64,000 nucleotides of DNA from positions 49,335-113,334 of the forward strand of contig VGVG01000004.1 in NCBI GenBank assembly GCA_016874055.1, read 5' to 3'. The DNA comes from Gammaproteobacteria bacterium. Lineage in GTDB: Bacteria > Pseudomonadota > Gammaproteobacteria > Steroidobacterales > Steroidobacteraceae. Within the stretch, counting starts at the first letter, position 1. Each line of letters starts with the position of its first letter. The translations under genes and the position numbers were made by a program. Under the pieces are notes generated by a model, which was not told the DNA's origin, made no database searches, and worked only from the letters and a program-made list of their open reading frames with translations. Positions 32,430 through 41,742 of this stretch are shown here, piece after piece.

Positions 32430-33959
32430 ATGACGATCATAAAACAGCAGGATGTCATCGCGAGCATCGCTGACGCCCTGCAATACATTTCCTACTACCA
32501 CCCGATGGACTACATCGAGTCGCTCGGTCGCGCCTACGAACTCGAAGAGGCGCCGGCCGCTCGTGATGCCATTGCACAGATTCTGACCAACTCGCGCATG
32601 TGCGCCGAGGGTCATCGCCCGATCTGCCAAGACACGGGCATTGTCATAGCCTTCGTGAAGGTCGGCATGAACGTCCGTTGGGATGCGACGCTCACGCTCA
32701 CCGACATGATAAACGAGGGTGTACGTCGCGCGTATCTCGACCCCGATAATACGCTCCGCGCGTCGATCGTGTCCGACCCTGCGTTCACTCGTAAAAATAC
32801 TCGCGATAACACTCCGGCCGTCGTACACGTCGAGATGGTGCCCGGCGATACGGTCGAGATCTCGGTGTCCGCCAAGGGTGGTGGCTCCGAGAACAAAGCC
32901 AAGTTCGTCATGCTGAATCCGAGCGACTCCATCGTCGACTGGGTGCTCAAGACGGTTCCGACCATGGGCGCAGGCTGGTGCCCGCCTGGCATGCTTGGCA
33001 TCGGCATCGGCGGCTCCGCCGAGAAAGCCATGGTGCTCGCCAAAGAATCGTTGATGGATCCCATCGACATGGCAGAGCTCAAGGCTCGAGGCCCTTGCAA
33101 CCCCATCGAGGAATTGCGCATCGAGCTGCACGACAAAGTAAATGCACTCGGTATCGGCGCGCAGGGTCTCGGGGGTCTCTCCACCGTGCTCGACGTGAAG
33201 ATTCTCGATTATCCGACCCATGCCTCCTCGAAGCCGGTGGCGATGATCCCGAACTGCGCCGCCACGCGGCATGTTCACGTCACTCTCGATCGCTCAGGCC
33301 CCTCGAAACTCGTACCGCCCGACCTGTTGCGCTGGCCCAAAGTCGACTGGAAGCCCTCGCCCGAGGCGCGTCACATCAATCTCGACACACTTACGCCGCA
33401 GGAGGTCGCCTCCTGGAGACCCGGCGAGCGACTGCTCCTCAACGGCAAGATGCTCACGGGCCGCGATGCTGCACACAAACGCATCGCCGACCTTTATGCG
33501 AGCGGCAAGTGCCTCCCGAAAGGCGTCGACTTTCGTAACCGAGTAATCTACTACGTCGGACCCGTCGATCCGGTGCGCGATGAAGTCGTAGGTCCCGCTG
33601 GCCCCACTACCGCGACCCGCATGGATAAGTTCACCGAGATGATGCTTGCCAACACCGGGCTTATCGCGATGGTCGGTAAAGCCGAGCGCGGCTCCGTCGG
33701 TATCAAGGCGATCCGCAAGTACAAGGCGGCGTATCTCATGGCCGTCGGTGGCGCCGCCTACCTCGTGTCCAAGGCGATCAAATCCTCACGCGTCGTCGCA
33801 TTCGCAGACCTCGGCATGGAGGCCATTCGTGAATTCGACGTCAAAGATATGCCGGTGACGGTCGCCGTCGATTCGCGCGGTACTTCGATACACCAAAGCG
33901 GTCCGGCTGAGTGGAGCCAGAGGATCGCAGCAGGTTCGATCCAGACGCGAGCGCGCTGA
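32430..33959 (+). CDS. Class I (Fe-S) fumarate hydratase
   Basis: CQDTGIVIAFVKVG; KGGGSENKAKFVML; KCLPKGVDFRNRVIYYVGPVDPVRDEVVGPAGPTTATRMD. Confidence 0.95.
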   Translation: MTIIKQQDVIASIADALQYISYYHPMDYIESLGRAYELEEAPAARDAIAQILTNSRMCAEGHRPICQDTGIVIAFVKVGMNVRWDATLTLTDMINEGVRRAYLDPDNTLRASIVSDPAFTRKNTRDNTPAVVHVEMVPGDTVEISVSAKGGGSENKAKFVMLNPSDSIVDWVLKTVPTMGAGWCPPGMLGIGIGGSAEKAMVLAKESLMDPIDMAELKARGPCNPIEELRIELHDKVNALGIGAQGLGGLSTVLDVKILDYPTHASSKPVAMIPNCAATRHVHVTLDRSGPSKLVPPDLLRWPKVDWKPSPEARHINLDTLTPQEVASWRPGERLLLNGKMLTGRDAAHKRIADLYASGKCLPKGVDFRNRVIYYVGPVDPVRDEVVGPAGPTTATRMDKFTEMMLANTGLIAMVGKAERGSVGIKAIRKYKAAYLMAVGGAAYLVSKAIKSSRVVAFADLGMEAIREFDVKDMPVTVAVDSRGTSIHQSGPAEWSQRIAAGSIQTRAR

Positions 33960-33980
33960 TCACCTTTTGGCGTGGGCCAT

Positions 33981-34487
33981 TCAGCGACGCTGCATCGTGA
34001 TGAAACTCGTCGGATACTGATTCCGCTCATCGGCCGGATGCTCACTGCGAGCGATCTCCTGCCACACATCGGACGGCAGTGCGGGGAATATGGTGTCACC
34101 GTCGACTGCTGCATGAACCTGCGTCAGCTCTATCAGCTCGGCACGCGCAAGAGCGAGTGCATAGATCTCTGCCCCGCCGCTTATCATGATTTCTTCGACA
34201 TCACCCGCTGCCTCAATGGCGGCATCGAGGTTGCGGACCACGACAACGCCCGGTGACTCGACCGTGTAATCACTGCGGCGGGTCACGACCATGTTGGTTC
34301 GTCCCGGCAGCGGCCGGCCTAGAGACTCCCAGGTCTTGCGACCCATCACAACCGGGCGCCCGAGCGTGCGTTGCTTGAAGCGACGCAGATCTTCGGAGAG
34401 CTTCCAGGGTAATCCGCCCTCACGTCCAATCACGCCGTTGTCTGCGACGGCGACGATCAGAGTGAAGCGCGGCGTCCTGCCCGGCAT
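33981..34487 (-). CDS. folA: Dihydrofolate reductase
   Basis: LIVAVADNGVIGREGGLPWKLSEDLRRFKQRTLGRPVVMGRKTWESLGRPLPGRTNMVVTR. Confidence 0.96.
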   Translation of the reverse strand: MPGRTPRFTLIVAVADNGVIGREGGLPWKLSEDLRRFKQRTLGRPVVMGRKTWESLGRPLPGRTNMVVTRRSDYTVESPGVVVVRNLDAAIEAAGDVEEIMISGGAEIYALALARAELIELTQVHAAVDGDTIFPALPSDVWQEIARSEHPADERNQYPTSFITMQRR

Positions 34488-35053
34488 CAGCGTCGCGAAG
34501 CCTTAGCCCGCCGCGACGAGGTCGAGCGCGACTGGGTCTTGGTGCGAGTCTTAGCGCGAGTCTTCGCCTTCTTCTTTTTACGCGGATCCTTGGCTGGCCA
34601 AAGCATCGTACCTCGGCATCTCGGAGAGCCACAGCGGCAGGCAAAGATTTCGTCGACGTTCGGCGGATCGTCTTTCTCGCGACCAATCTTGTAGTCGTAA
34701 CCCAGCTCTTCACCCTTCTCGATGACTCGGGTCGTCTCGATAAATACCCGGCGCTCCTGAATGACCGATTCACAATTGTCATCGCAGGAGTGGTTGATGA
34801 ACCGCGCATCGTTGCCACCGACGCCAGCGTCGATCACCGTCTTTTTATCGACTATGAACAGGAACGTATGGTTATCGTTCGGATCGTGATCGTCGTGGCG
34901 CGCATCGGCCTCGGCATGAGTGATACGGCCGCCGAGATACTCGATGACCCGCGTACCCCTCGGGATACGCTTAGCGGCAAACACACCTTTGCCATGAATT
35001 TTGGAATTGCGAACTTTGATCCAGGCGCTAGTGCGTATGACGGGTATCGGCAC
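34487..35053 (-). CDS. SET-domain protein-lysine methyltransferase with Lys/Arg-rich C-terminal tail
   Basis: SKIHGKGVFAAKRIPRGTRVIEYLGG; ARFINHSCDDNCES (NHSC); GEELGYDYKIGREK; post-SET CRCGSPRCRGTML; tail DPRKKKKAKTRAKTRTKTQSRSTSSRRAKASRR. Confidence 0.92.
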   Translation of the reverse strand: MPIPVIRTSAWIKVRNSKIHGKGVFAAKRIPRGTRVIEYLGGRITHAEADARHDDHDPNDNHTFLFIVDKKTVIDAGVGGNDARFINHSCDDNCESVIQERRVFIETTRVIEKGEELGYDYKIGREKDDPPNVDEIFACRCGSPRCRGTMLWPAKDPRKKKKAKTRAKTRTKTQSRSTSSRRAKASRR

Positions 35054-35079
35054 GAGGGCTCTCTCTGGTTTAAAAAAGA

Positions 35080-35874
35080 TTAGACAGCCACCGGCGCTTT
35101 AATTGCCGGATGATGCTGATAATTCACGAATTCGAAATCGTCGAAGACGTAGTCGAAGAGCGACGGCGGTCGGCGACGGATCACGAGCTTGGGCAAGGGA
35201 TAGGGCTCGCGCGAGAGCTGCAGATCGGCCTGCTCGAGGTGATTGAGATAAAGGTGACAGTCGCCACCCGTCCATACGAAATCACCCACACTGAGATCGC
35301 ACTGCTCGGCGATAATGTGGGTCAGCAAGGCGTAGGAGGCGATATTGAACGGAGTGCCAAGGAAAATATCGGCGCTACGCTGATAAAGCTGGCACGACAA
35401 ACGCCCTTCGGCCACGTAAAACTGGAAGAACGCGTGACACGGCATGAGCGCCATCTTCGACAGCTCGCCGACATTCCATGCACTCACGATGATGCGACGA
35501 GAATTGGGCTGCATGCGCAGTTGCTTAAGCACCTCGGAGATCTGGTCGATCGATCCGCCATCGGGCGCGGACCAGGAGCGCCACTGCTTGCCGTAGACCG
35601 GACCTAGTTCTCCGTTGGCATCGGCCCATTCGTCCCAGATGTTGACGCCATTCGCGCGCAGATAAGCGATGTTGGTCTCGCCACGTAGAAACCACAGCAA
35701 TTCGTGCACCACCGACTTCAAATGGATTTTTTTGGTAGTGACGAGCGGAAAGCCCTCGCCAAGGTCAAAGCGCATCTGGTGACCAAACACCGACAGCGTG
35801 CCAGTGCCAGTACGATCGGTCTTGCGCGTCCCATGCTCACGCACGCGACGCATGAAATCGAGGTATTGCTTCAT
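35080..35874 (-). CDS. thyA: Thymidylate synthase
   Basis: [50 protein letters not shown]; start trimmed from 36126 to ATG 35874. Confidence 0.97.
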   Translation of the reverse strand: MKQYLDFMRRVREHGTRKTDRTGTGTLSVFGHQMRFDLGEGFPLVTTKKIHLKSVVHELLWFLRGETNIAYLRANGVNIWDEWADANGELGPVYGKQWRSWSAPDGGSIDQISEVLKQLRMQPNSRRIIVSAWNVGELSKMALMPCHAFFQFYVAEGRLSCQLYQRSADIFLGTPFNIASYALLTHIIAEQCDLSVGDFVWTGGDCHLYLNHLEQADLQLSREPYPLPKLVIRRRPPSLFDYVFDDFEFVNYQHHPAIKAPVAV

Positions 35875-36680
35875 GGTGTGGGTCGTTCGATTGCGCGATT
35901 GCCCGACGCCGTACCGCTGCGATACGCGACCACCATCAGCGCGATACCCGCGACGAGCATCGGCAAGGTAAGCAGATGGCCCATGGTGAGCCAACCGCCT
36001 GCGAGGTGGCCGATGTGCGCATCGGGCAGTCGCCAGAACTCGACCGTGAGCCTGGCTACGGCATACATGATCAAGAAGAGACCCGAAGGTGCAAGGCGCG
36101 GTCGATCTTTGGTCGTGAACCACCAAAGTACGATGGCGAGCAAAACACCTTCAAGAACCGCTTCATAGAGTTGCGTCGGATGCCGCGCGACACCGTCGAC
36201 CATCATGGCCCACGGCACATCACTTTGCCGGCCCCACAATTCGCCGTTGACGAAGTTACCGATACGGACCGAAAAAATTCCAAACCCCGGCAAGGCTGCA
36301 GCGAAATCGAAAACGTCTGCGACATGGCGTTTACGCCGAATCGCAAACACTGTTAAGGCAACGAGCACACCGATGAGGCCGCCGTGGAACGACATACCGC
36401 CCTCGGTGATGCGCAGCGGGTACCACGGGTCTTGTTGCCAATAGTCGAGACCATAGAAAAAGACATATCCGAGACGCCCGCCAAGAATGACGCCGAGCAT
36501 GGCGTAGAAAAGAAAGTCGTCGACATCGACTGCGACCCACGACGAGCCCGGCTGCGCCACACGACGACGACCGAGCCACCACGCCGCTGCAAAAGCGATC
36601 AGATAAGTGAGGCCGTACCAACGCACCTTGAGTATGCCGATTTCGAGCGCGACAGGATCGAAGCCGGGATAATCGATCAT
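35871..36680 (-). CDS. lgt: Prolipoprotein diacylglyceryl transferase
   Basis: [60 protein letters not shown]. Confidence 0.97.
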   Translation of the reverse strand: MIDYPGFDPVALEIGILKVRWYGLTYLIAFAAAWWLGRRRVAQPGSSWVAVDVDDFLFYAMLGVILGGRLGYVFFYGLDYWQQDPWYPLRITEGGMSFHGGLIGVLVALTVFAIRRKRHVADVFDFAAALPGFGIFSVRIGNFVNGELWGRQSDVPWAMMVDGVARHPTQLYEAVLEGVLLAIVLWWFTTKDRPRLAPSGLFLIMYAVARLTVEFWRLPDAHIGHLAGGWLTMGHLLTLPMLVAGIALMVVAYRSGTASGNRAIERPTP

Positions 36681-36696
36681 CCGCTAATTTTAGCGG

Positions 36697-37900
36697 CTAA
36701 CTATGGGTCACACGGCAGAAAAATGCCTTGAGGTAACGGGTCTCGCGGATCGCTGGATGGCAGGGATGGCCGGGCGACTGTCCGCCTTCGTGCAGCACCT
36801 GTACGAATCGGTCGACGTGTCGTGCCGCCCCTTGGATGGCCGCGAGTAAATCGGCGGCGGCGAGGTGATGCGAGCAAGAGCAGCTCACCAGCAGCCCGTT
36901 CGGCTCGAGAATACGCAGAGCAAGCTGATTGAGCTTTCGATAGGCCGCCTGACCTTGCGGGATTTCCTTGCGTCGCTTGATGAAGGCTGGTGGATCGACG
37001 ATCACCGCGTCATACCGCTCCCCGGCTTCGGCGAGCGTTGCAAGCACATCGAAAACATCCCCACGATGTAGCACTGCAGTAAGCGAGGAATTGGCCGCGA
37101 CGTTCCGCTCGGCAAACGCTAGCGCCACGGCGGACGAATCGACACAACCCACCTCGCGCGTGCGCCGCAGGCTGCGGCCGTGACGGCCCATCCACCCGCG
37201 TAGCTGCAGACGTCGAGTACGCGCGCCCAACTTCAGGAAGCGCGACAAGAGGCTGCGGTTGAAACTCTGGTCGAAGAACCAACCGGTTTTCTGACCCCCG
37301 AGAAGCGCCACGGTAAAGGACAACTCGCACCCATTGGTGAGGCGCTCGATCACCGTGGTCTCATTGGGGATCGAACCCCAGGCGGCAGCGACGACCTCGG
37401 GCAAGCCCTCGAGCTTGCGTGCGCCTGAGTCGTTCTTCCAAACCAGTGTCGTAGGCGAGAGCACCTCACAAATTGCTGACTCGACCGCGCCACGCAGTCG
37501 TTCCATGCCGAGCGTTGCGATCTGGCCGACGACAAGATCACCGAAACGATCGAGCACAAGACCCGGCAAAGAATCGGCCCCCCCAAACACCCAGCGGTAA
37601 TACGGGCTCGAATAAATACTGTCCCGAAAAGCAAGCGCTTGACGGAGGCGTGAGGCGATCCAGCCTCGTCCCAAGGGCGACTCGCAATCTCGGGCAAGGA
37701 TGCGTGCGGCGATCAAGGTTGCAGGATTGAGATAACCCACACCCAGAGGGTGGTCGCAATCACTGACGATGCGCATCTGAGCGCCGGGCTCGAACACCGG
37801 CGAGCGGTGTCACCTCAGTATCTATCTCATTGCTGAACACCCACAAGTGGCCGGCGCGAAGACGGCGGTCTTCACCGCGACGCAAGCGCAGCTGGGGCAA
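36697..37900 (-). pseudogene. rlmI: RlmI-like 23S rRNA cytosine-5 methyltransferase (PUA + SAM-MTase) with three apparent frameshifts
   Basis: N-terminal PUA part (MPQLRLRRGEDRRLRAGHLWVFSNEIDTEVTPLAG) is in a different frame from FEPGAQMRIVSDCDHPLGVGYLNPATLIAARIL.... Inside the ORF, GARTRRLQLRGWMGRHGRSLRRTREVGCVDSS replaces expected GARVLDVCSYAGGWAVTAAACGAREVGCVDSS, which is encoded in another frame between about 37152 and 37232. Confidence 0.85.
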
Positions 37901-37958
37901 AGTCGAACTGGAGGAGGAAGGCAAAGGAAACGTCCAGACGAGTGGCCCGCCGCGGAGT

Positions 37959-38198
37959 TTAGCGGATCAGTACTTCGCCCCGGGGTGCTCGCTCGCGGCG
38001 TTCAACCATTTTAGAGTGCAAACCGTTGATGGCATCGGAGCCTGTGGTGACAAAGAGGAACGGGAAAAGGCCGTGTAGTAGACAGGCGATCCCGCCAAAC
38101 ACCATTCGGACCCCGAAACCGCTCGCTTGCCACAGGTGCCCGAGATAGGTCTCGCCCAAGGTGGCCGGATGTTCGGTGAAAGCGCGCAGCAATCTCAT
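37959..38198 (-). CDS. Small membrane protein resembling the DUF6356 family
   Basis: MRLLRAFTEHPATLGETYLGHLWQASGFGVRMVFGGIACLLHGLFPFLFVTTGSDAINGLHSKMVERR. Confidence 0.7.
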   Translation of the reverse strand: MRLLRAFTEHPATLGETYLGHLWQASGFGVRMVFGGIACLLHGLFPFLFVTTGSDAINGLHSKMVERRERAPRGEVLIR

Positions 38199-38309
38199 TA
38201 CAGGTAAAGATATCCCTCGCCGTGCGCAACACGATTTTAAATTTATAGACAAAAAAAAAGAAAGTGCAATAATATTGCTAATTAAGTAGTAAATAAGAAA
38301 TTTTGTTTC

Positions 38310-38777
38310 ATGGATAGGCTAGATCGTAACATCCTCGATATTCTTCAAAAAGATGCGAGCCTAACGGCCGCCGAAGTAGCCGAGCGCGTCGGACTCTCGA
38401 AAACGCCCTGCTGGCGTCGCATCCAGCGCCTGCGCGACAGCGGCATCATCCGCAGAATCGTTGCCCTAATCGATTCGCGAGCTCTCAACGTAGGTACCAC
38501 CGTCTTCGTCACCATCAAAGCGCCGAGTCACAGCGCAGCGTGGTACGAGCGGTTTGCGAAAGTCGTACGCGATCTACCGGAGGTCACCGAACTTCACCGT
38601 ATGAGCGGCGACGTAGATTACTTGCTGCGCGTCGTGGTTCCCGATATCGAGGCTTACGATGCCGTCTACAAGCGTCTTATCGGCGCTCTGGAGATGCTCG
38701 ATGTCAGCGCGAGCTTTTCGCTCGAGACCATCAAGTCGACGACGGCCCTGCCACTGTCTTACGCCCGACTAGATTGA
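38310..38777 (+). CDS. Lrp/AsnC family transcriptional regulator
   Basis: LDRNILDILQKDASLTAAEVAERVGLSKTPCWRRIQRLRDSGIIRRIVALID; AsnC effector domain; preceded by an AT-rich intergenic region. Confidence 0.95.
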   Translation: MDRLDRNILDILQKDASLTAAEVAERVGLSKTPCWRRIQRLRDSGIIRRIVALIDSRALNVGTTVFVTIKAPSHSAAWYERFAKVVRDLPEVTELHRMSGDVDYLLRVVVPDIEAYDAVYKRLIGALEMLDVSASFSLETIKSTTALPLSYARLD

Positions 38778-39232
38778 TGCGTGCTCGACGCTAGGGAGGC
38801 GCAGACGGTTGCGAGCAGCGTAGCCTCACGCGCCGCGTCGAACACCGGCGCCGTATTCCAATCGTAGGCCCAAGGATGGGCCACATCGAGCGGTGATGGT
38901 TCGTCTCGGTAACGCGGGATAACGTGCGCATGTAGAGCGGGCTCGAGATTGCCAAACATCGCGTAATTGATGCGCAGAGCGCCCGTCGCTGCGATTAAAG
39001 CGTCGCCGAGACGGCCCATATCCGATAAAAACAGATCGCGAGCAGAAGACGATAAATCATTGAGCGTAGCCACGACCGGGTCGGGCAACAGTAAAGCATA
39101 GCCGCGCAAAAATTGACGCTCGCCGAACACAGCCCAGCCCGACGGCATCTTCGCGATGCGGGTGGGGTCGCGACCTTCGCGTAACGCCTCCACTCGTCGA
39201 TGAATTGCCGTTAAACCCGCAGGCGTGTTCAC
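38759..39232 (-). CDS. HIT-family-like hydrolase
   Basis: NYAMFGNLEPALHAHVIPRYRDEP (HxHxxP-like HIT motif); GTG start at 39232 overlapping the end of the DUF486 gene. Confidence 0.75.
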   Translation of the reverse strand: MNTPAGLTAIHRRVEALREGRDPTRIAKMPSGWAVFGERQFLRGYALLLPDPVVATLNDLSSSARDLFLSDMGRLGDALIAATGALRINYAMFGNLEPALHAHVIPRYRDEPSPLDVAHPWAYDWNTAPVFDAAREATLLATVCASLASSTHQSSRA

Positions 39233-39575
39233 GATGGACTCCGAAAGATGAAATACACCGCGCTGAGTATGCAAAGACCCGCCAAAAGATAGTCGAGCTT
39301 GATCGGCTGTCGCATATAAAAATTGCAAACGGCACAAAAACGGTCAGCGTTACGACCTCTTGAACGATCTTCAGTTGTGCTAGCGTCAGCTCGGTGTAGC
39401 CAATACGGTTAGCTGGAACCTGTAAGAGATACTCGAACAGAGCGATACCCCAGCTAGCGAGGGCTGCGATCAACCATGGCTTATCGTTAAGATTTTTGAG
39501 GTGGGCGTACCACGCGAACGTCATGAAGACGTTGGATAGCACAAGCAACCCCACTGTCGTTAAAATCACTGGCAT
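39229..39575 (-). pseudogene. DUF486 family membrane protein with apparent -1 frameshift near 39316-39322
   Basis: MPVILTTVGLLVLSNVFMTFAWYAHLKNLNDKPWLIAALASWGIALFEYLLQVPANRIGYTELTLAQLKIVQEVVTLTVFVPFAIF|..., then the expected YMRQPIKLDYLLAGLCILSAVYFIFRS lies in the next frame after a T-run (gcaatttttatatgcgacag). Confidence 0.85.
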
Positions 39576-39579
39576 GGAT

Positions 39580-40191
39580 TCACTCCGTCACGACGCCGAG
39601 TGCCCGCAAAGCACCGACCGTCTCATTGTGGCCTGCATGAACGATGCCGTGCCAGCGTCGCACGCGGACCGCTTCGATATTTTCGCGGCGATCATCGATG
39701 AATACGGTTTCGGCGGGATTCAAGGAAAAACGCCGCTCAGTCTGAACGTAGATGTCGGGATGAGGCTTCATGACGCCCGCCTCGAAAGACGTCACCACAC
39801 CGTGTCCAAGCTCGTGTAACCGAAACCGTCGCTGCAACTCAACCCAATGCAGATCACCGACGTTGGACAGCAAGTAAACCTGATATCGGCTGCGTAGCCG
39901 CTCGGCGAGCCTGAACATCCTTGGCTGTGGATCGAACATGTCGGCCCACGCTGCCGCGACGAGCTCGGGTGACGGTCTTCTCGGCGCGAGATTCGCAATG
40001 TTGAACAGAAGCCCCGCCCCGTCGAGCCTACCGCTTTCGTGTTCGTTCAGATTGATGCGACTCATGACGTGCTCGAGATGTTCGACCTCGGCGCCGTGAG
40101 CACGAAGTAACTGTAAAAGCGGTGTCGGCGCCAAGTGCACCAATACCCAACCGATGTCGAACACAACGTTTTTGACGGTGTGCTCAGACAT
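39580..40191 (-). CDS. HAD-IA family hydrolase
   Basis: VVFDIGWVLVH; LLSNVGDLHW; GVMKPHPDIYVQTERRF; TVFIDDRRENIEAV. Confidence 0.88.
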   Translation of the reverse strand: MSEHTVKNVVFDIGWVLVHLAPTPLLQLLRAHGAEVEHLEHVMSRINLNEHESGRLDGAGLLFNIANLAPRRPSPELVAAAWADMFDPQPRMFRLAERLRSRYQVYLLSNVGDLHWVELQRRFRLHELGHGVVTSFEAGVMKPHPDIYVQTERRFSLNPAETVFIDDRRENIEAVRVRRWHGIVHAGHNETVGALRALGVVTE

Positions 40192-40775
40192 GGGTCGGCA
40201 CGGCGTATCGCAAGTCGTATCGTACGAGATCAGGGTGGCCCATCGAAGACGGATTCAGAAAGACCGCAAACGGCACGACATCACAGCGCGTACAGAGACC
40301 GAAGTCCGCCTCTGGCGCCCAACCCGCCCGGAGACCGAACGATTTAGCGATTGTCAGGGTACCTCGCAAACGAGCGGGCGAATTCGCGAAGGGAAACGAA
40401 TGACCCTGAAGCGCGTCAATCATTGCCCCACGAAAAAGATCATCATCCTCGCAACGCTCGCAAGCTTCGTACCCCATGGCGACGATCGTAACGTCCTCGC
40501 GTGGGAGGGAACGTACCGCGATGAATGTGGCGGATGAATTGACAAAAGCACCCGTGAACACATGGCTGACCGCGTGCGAGACGACCGTAAGACTTGGGTA
40601 CCTGCATGCATCGTTAGAATGATCGGACGCCCCTCTGGCTTCGCGACAAGTACTTCCGATGGCAAGTTACCTCAATCGAAACCCGGCAGCCGTCGCGCAT
40701 CCCGCTCGCCGGTCAGTAGCCACTCCGGATGCTGAACCTCGAGTGCACGCGCTTCCTCGACACCCTCAAGATGCA
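40184..40775 (-). pseudogene. Remnant of a ComB / 2-phosphosulfolactate phosphatase-like gene
   Basis: Reverse strand reads GVEEARALEVQHPEWLLTGERDARRLPGFD*GNLPSEVLVAKPEGRPIILTMHAGTQVLRSS, then in a shifted frame HAVSHVFTGAFVNSSATFIAVRSLPREDVTIVAMG...EDDDLFRGAMIDALQG. In-frame TGA, one frameshift and a missing N-terminus. Confidence 0.65.
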
Positions 40776-40790
40776 TTGATGATGTCGCGG

Positions 40791-41732
40791 TCAAAGAAAC
40801 GCGGCAGCGGCACGGGATAAACGGTCACGAACGGCATCCCACTGCGGGGACTCCGGCACGGCCTCAACGAGAATACGAGAGGCGCCGACCTTATCGAGCC
40901 GGCGCAGCTCGGCGTACAACGCCCGACCGTACGTCGCGGGGTCGCTTCCCTGCGGGCACGCGAGAGTCGCGACTCGCTCGCCCCGCGCGCGGACTGTCGC
41001 TTCGGCAGTAGGCAGGGTACCGGCACCCACCAGCTCGAGCGGCGTCTGCGGCGCGTAGTGCTTCGCAGTGCTGCCCGGTACGCGAGGCGACCCCGCGCCC
41101 GCGCCCACTTCGATTGATTGGCCAAGCACGGTTTCAATTTCGGTACGCGAAATGGAGCCTGGCCGTAGCAGTCGCGGCGTCCCGTCGACGATTATAACGA
41201 TGGTCGATTCGAGACCGACCTCGCAGTCACCCCCCTCGAGCACGAGCAAATTTTCGAAAAACTCTTCGCGTACATGCACAGCGCGCGTCGGCGACACGCG
41301 TCCGTATCGATTGGCGGAGGGCGCGGCGATACCACCACCGAAAGCCGCGAGCAGTGCGCGCGCCACCGGATGCGAGGGCACACGAATCGCAACCGTATTT
41401 TGACCGCCGGTGAGGACATCAGAGACCTGCGACGAGCGCGGCAACACTAGTGTGAGTGGCCCCGGCCAAAATCGACCCGCCAGTTTCAGGGCCACCGGCG
41501 GGATGTCGGCGACCCAATATTTGAGCTCGTCGACGGACCCCACGTGCAGGATTAGCGGGTGCGTTGTAGGTCGTCCCTTAAGCGAATACACCTTGCGAAG
41601 AGCTTCGGGGTTACGAGCATCGGCGCCAAGGCCGTAGACGGTCTCAGTCGGAAAGGCCACGAGGTCACCCGCACGTAAGGCGGCGACAGCGGCCGCGATG
41701 TCGGGTGCTGCAGCACCGATTAAGGCGGACAT
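40791..41732 (-). CDS. L-threonylcarbamoyladenylate synthase (Sua5/YciO/YrdC family)
   Basis: DLVAFPTETVYGLGADARNPEALRKVYSLKGRPTTHPLILHV; PGPLTLVLPRS; IAAPSANRYGRVSPT; C-terminal Sua5 extension. Confidence 0.93.
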   Translation of the reverse strand: MSALIGAAAPDIAAAVAALRAGDLVAFPTETVYGLGADARNPEALRKVYSLKGRPTTHPLILHVGSVDELKYWVADIPPVALKLAGRFWPGPLTLVLPRSSQVSDVLTGGQNTVAIRVPSHPVARALLAAFGGGIAAPSANRYGRVSPTRAVHVREEFFENLLVLEGGDCEVGLESTIVIIVDGTPRLLRPGSISRTEIETVLGQSIEVGAGAGSPRVPGSTAKHYAPQTPLELVGAGTLPTAEATVRARGERVATLACPQGSDPATYGRALYAELRRLDKVGASRILVEAVPESPQWDAVRDRLSRAAAAFL

Positions 41733-41742
41733 ACCCGAAAGT

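Noticed and set aside
37010-37330. 106-aa ORF on the minus strand inside rlmI
   Set aside because: Out-of-frame reading of rlmI with no recognisable domain.
39057-39228. 172-aa DUF486 ORF tail as a genuine novel C-terminal domain
   Set aside because: It is the out-of-frame reading of the HIT gene region; the proper DUF486 end lies one frame over.
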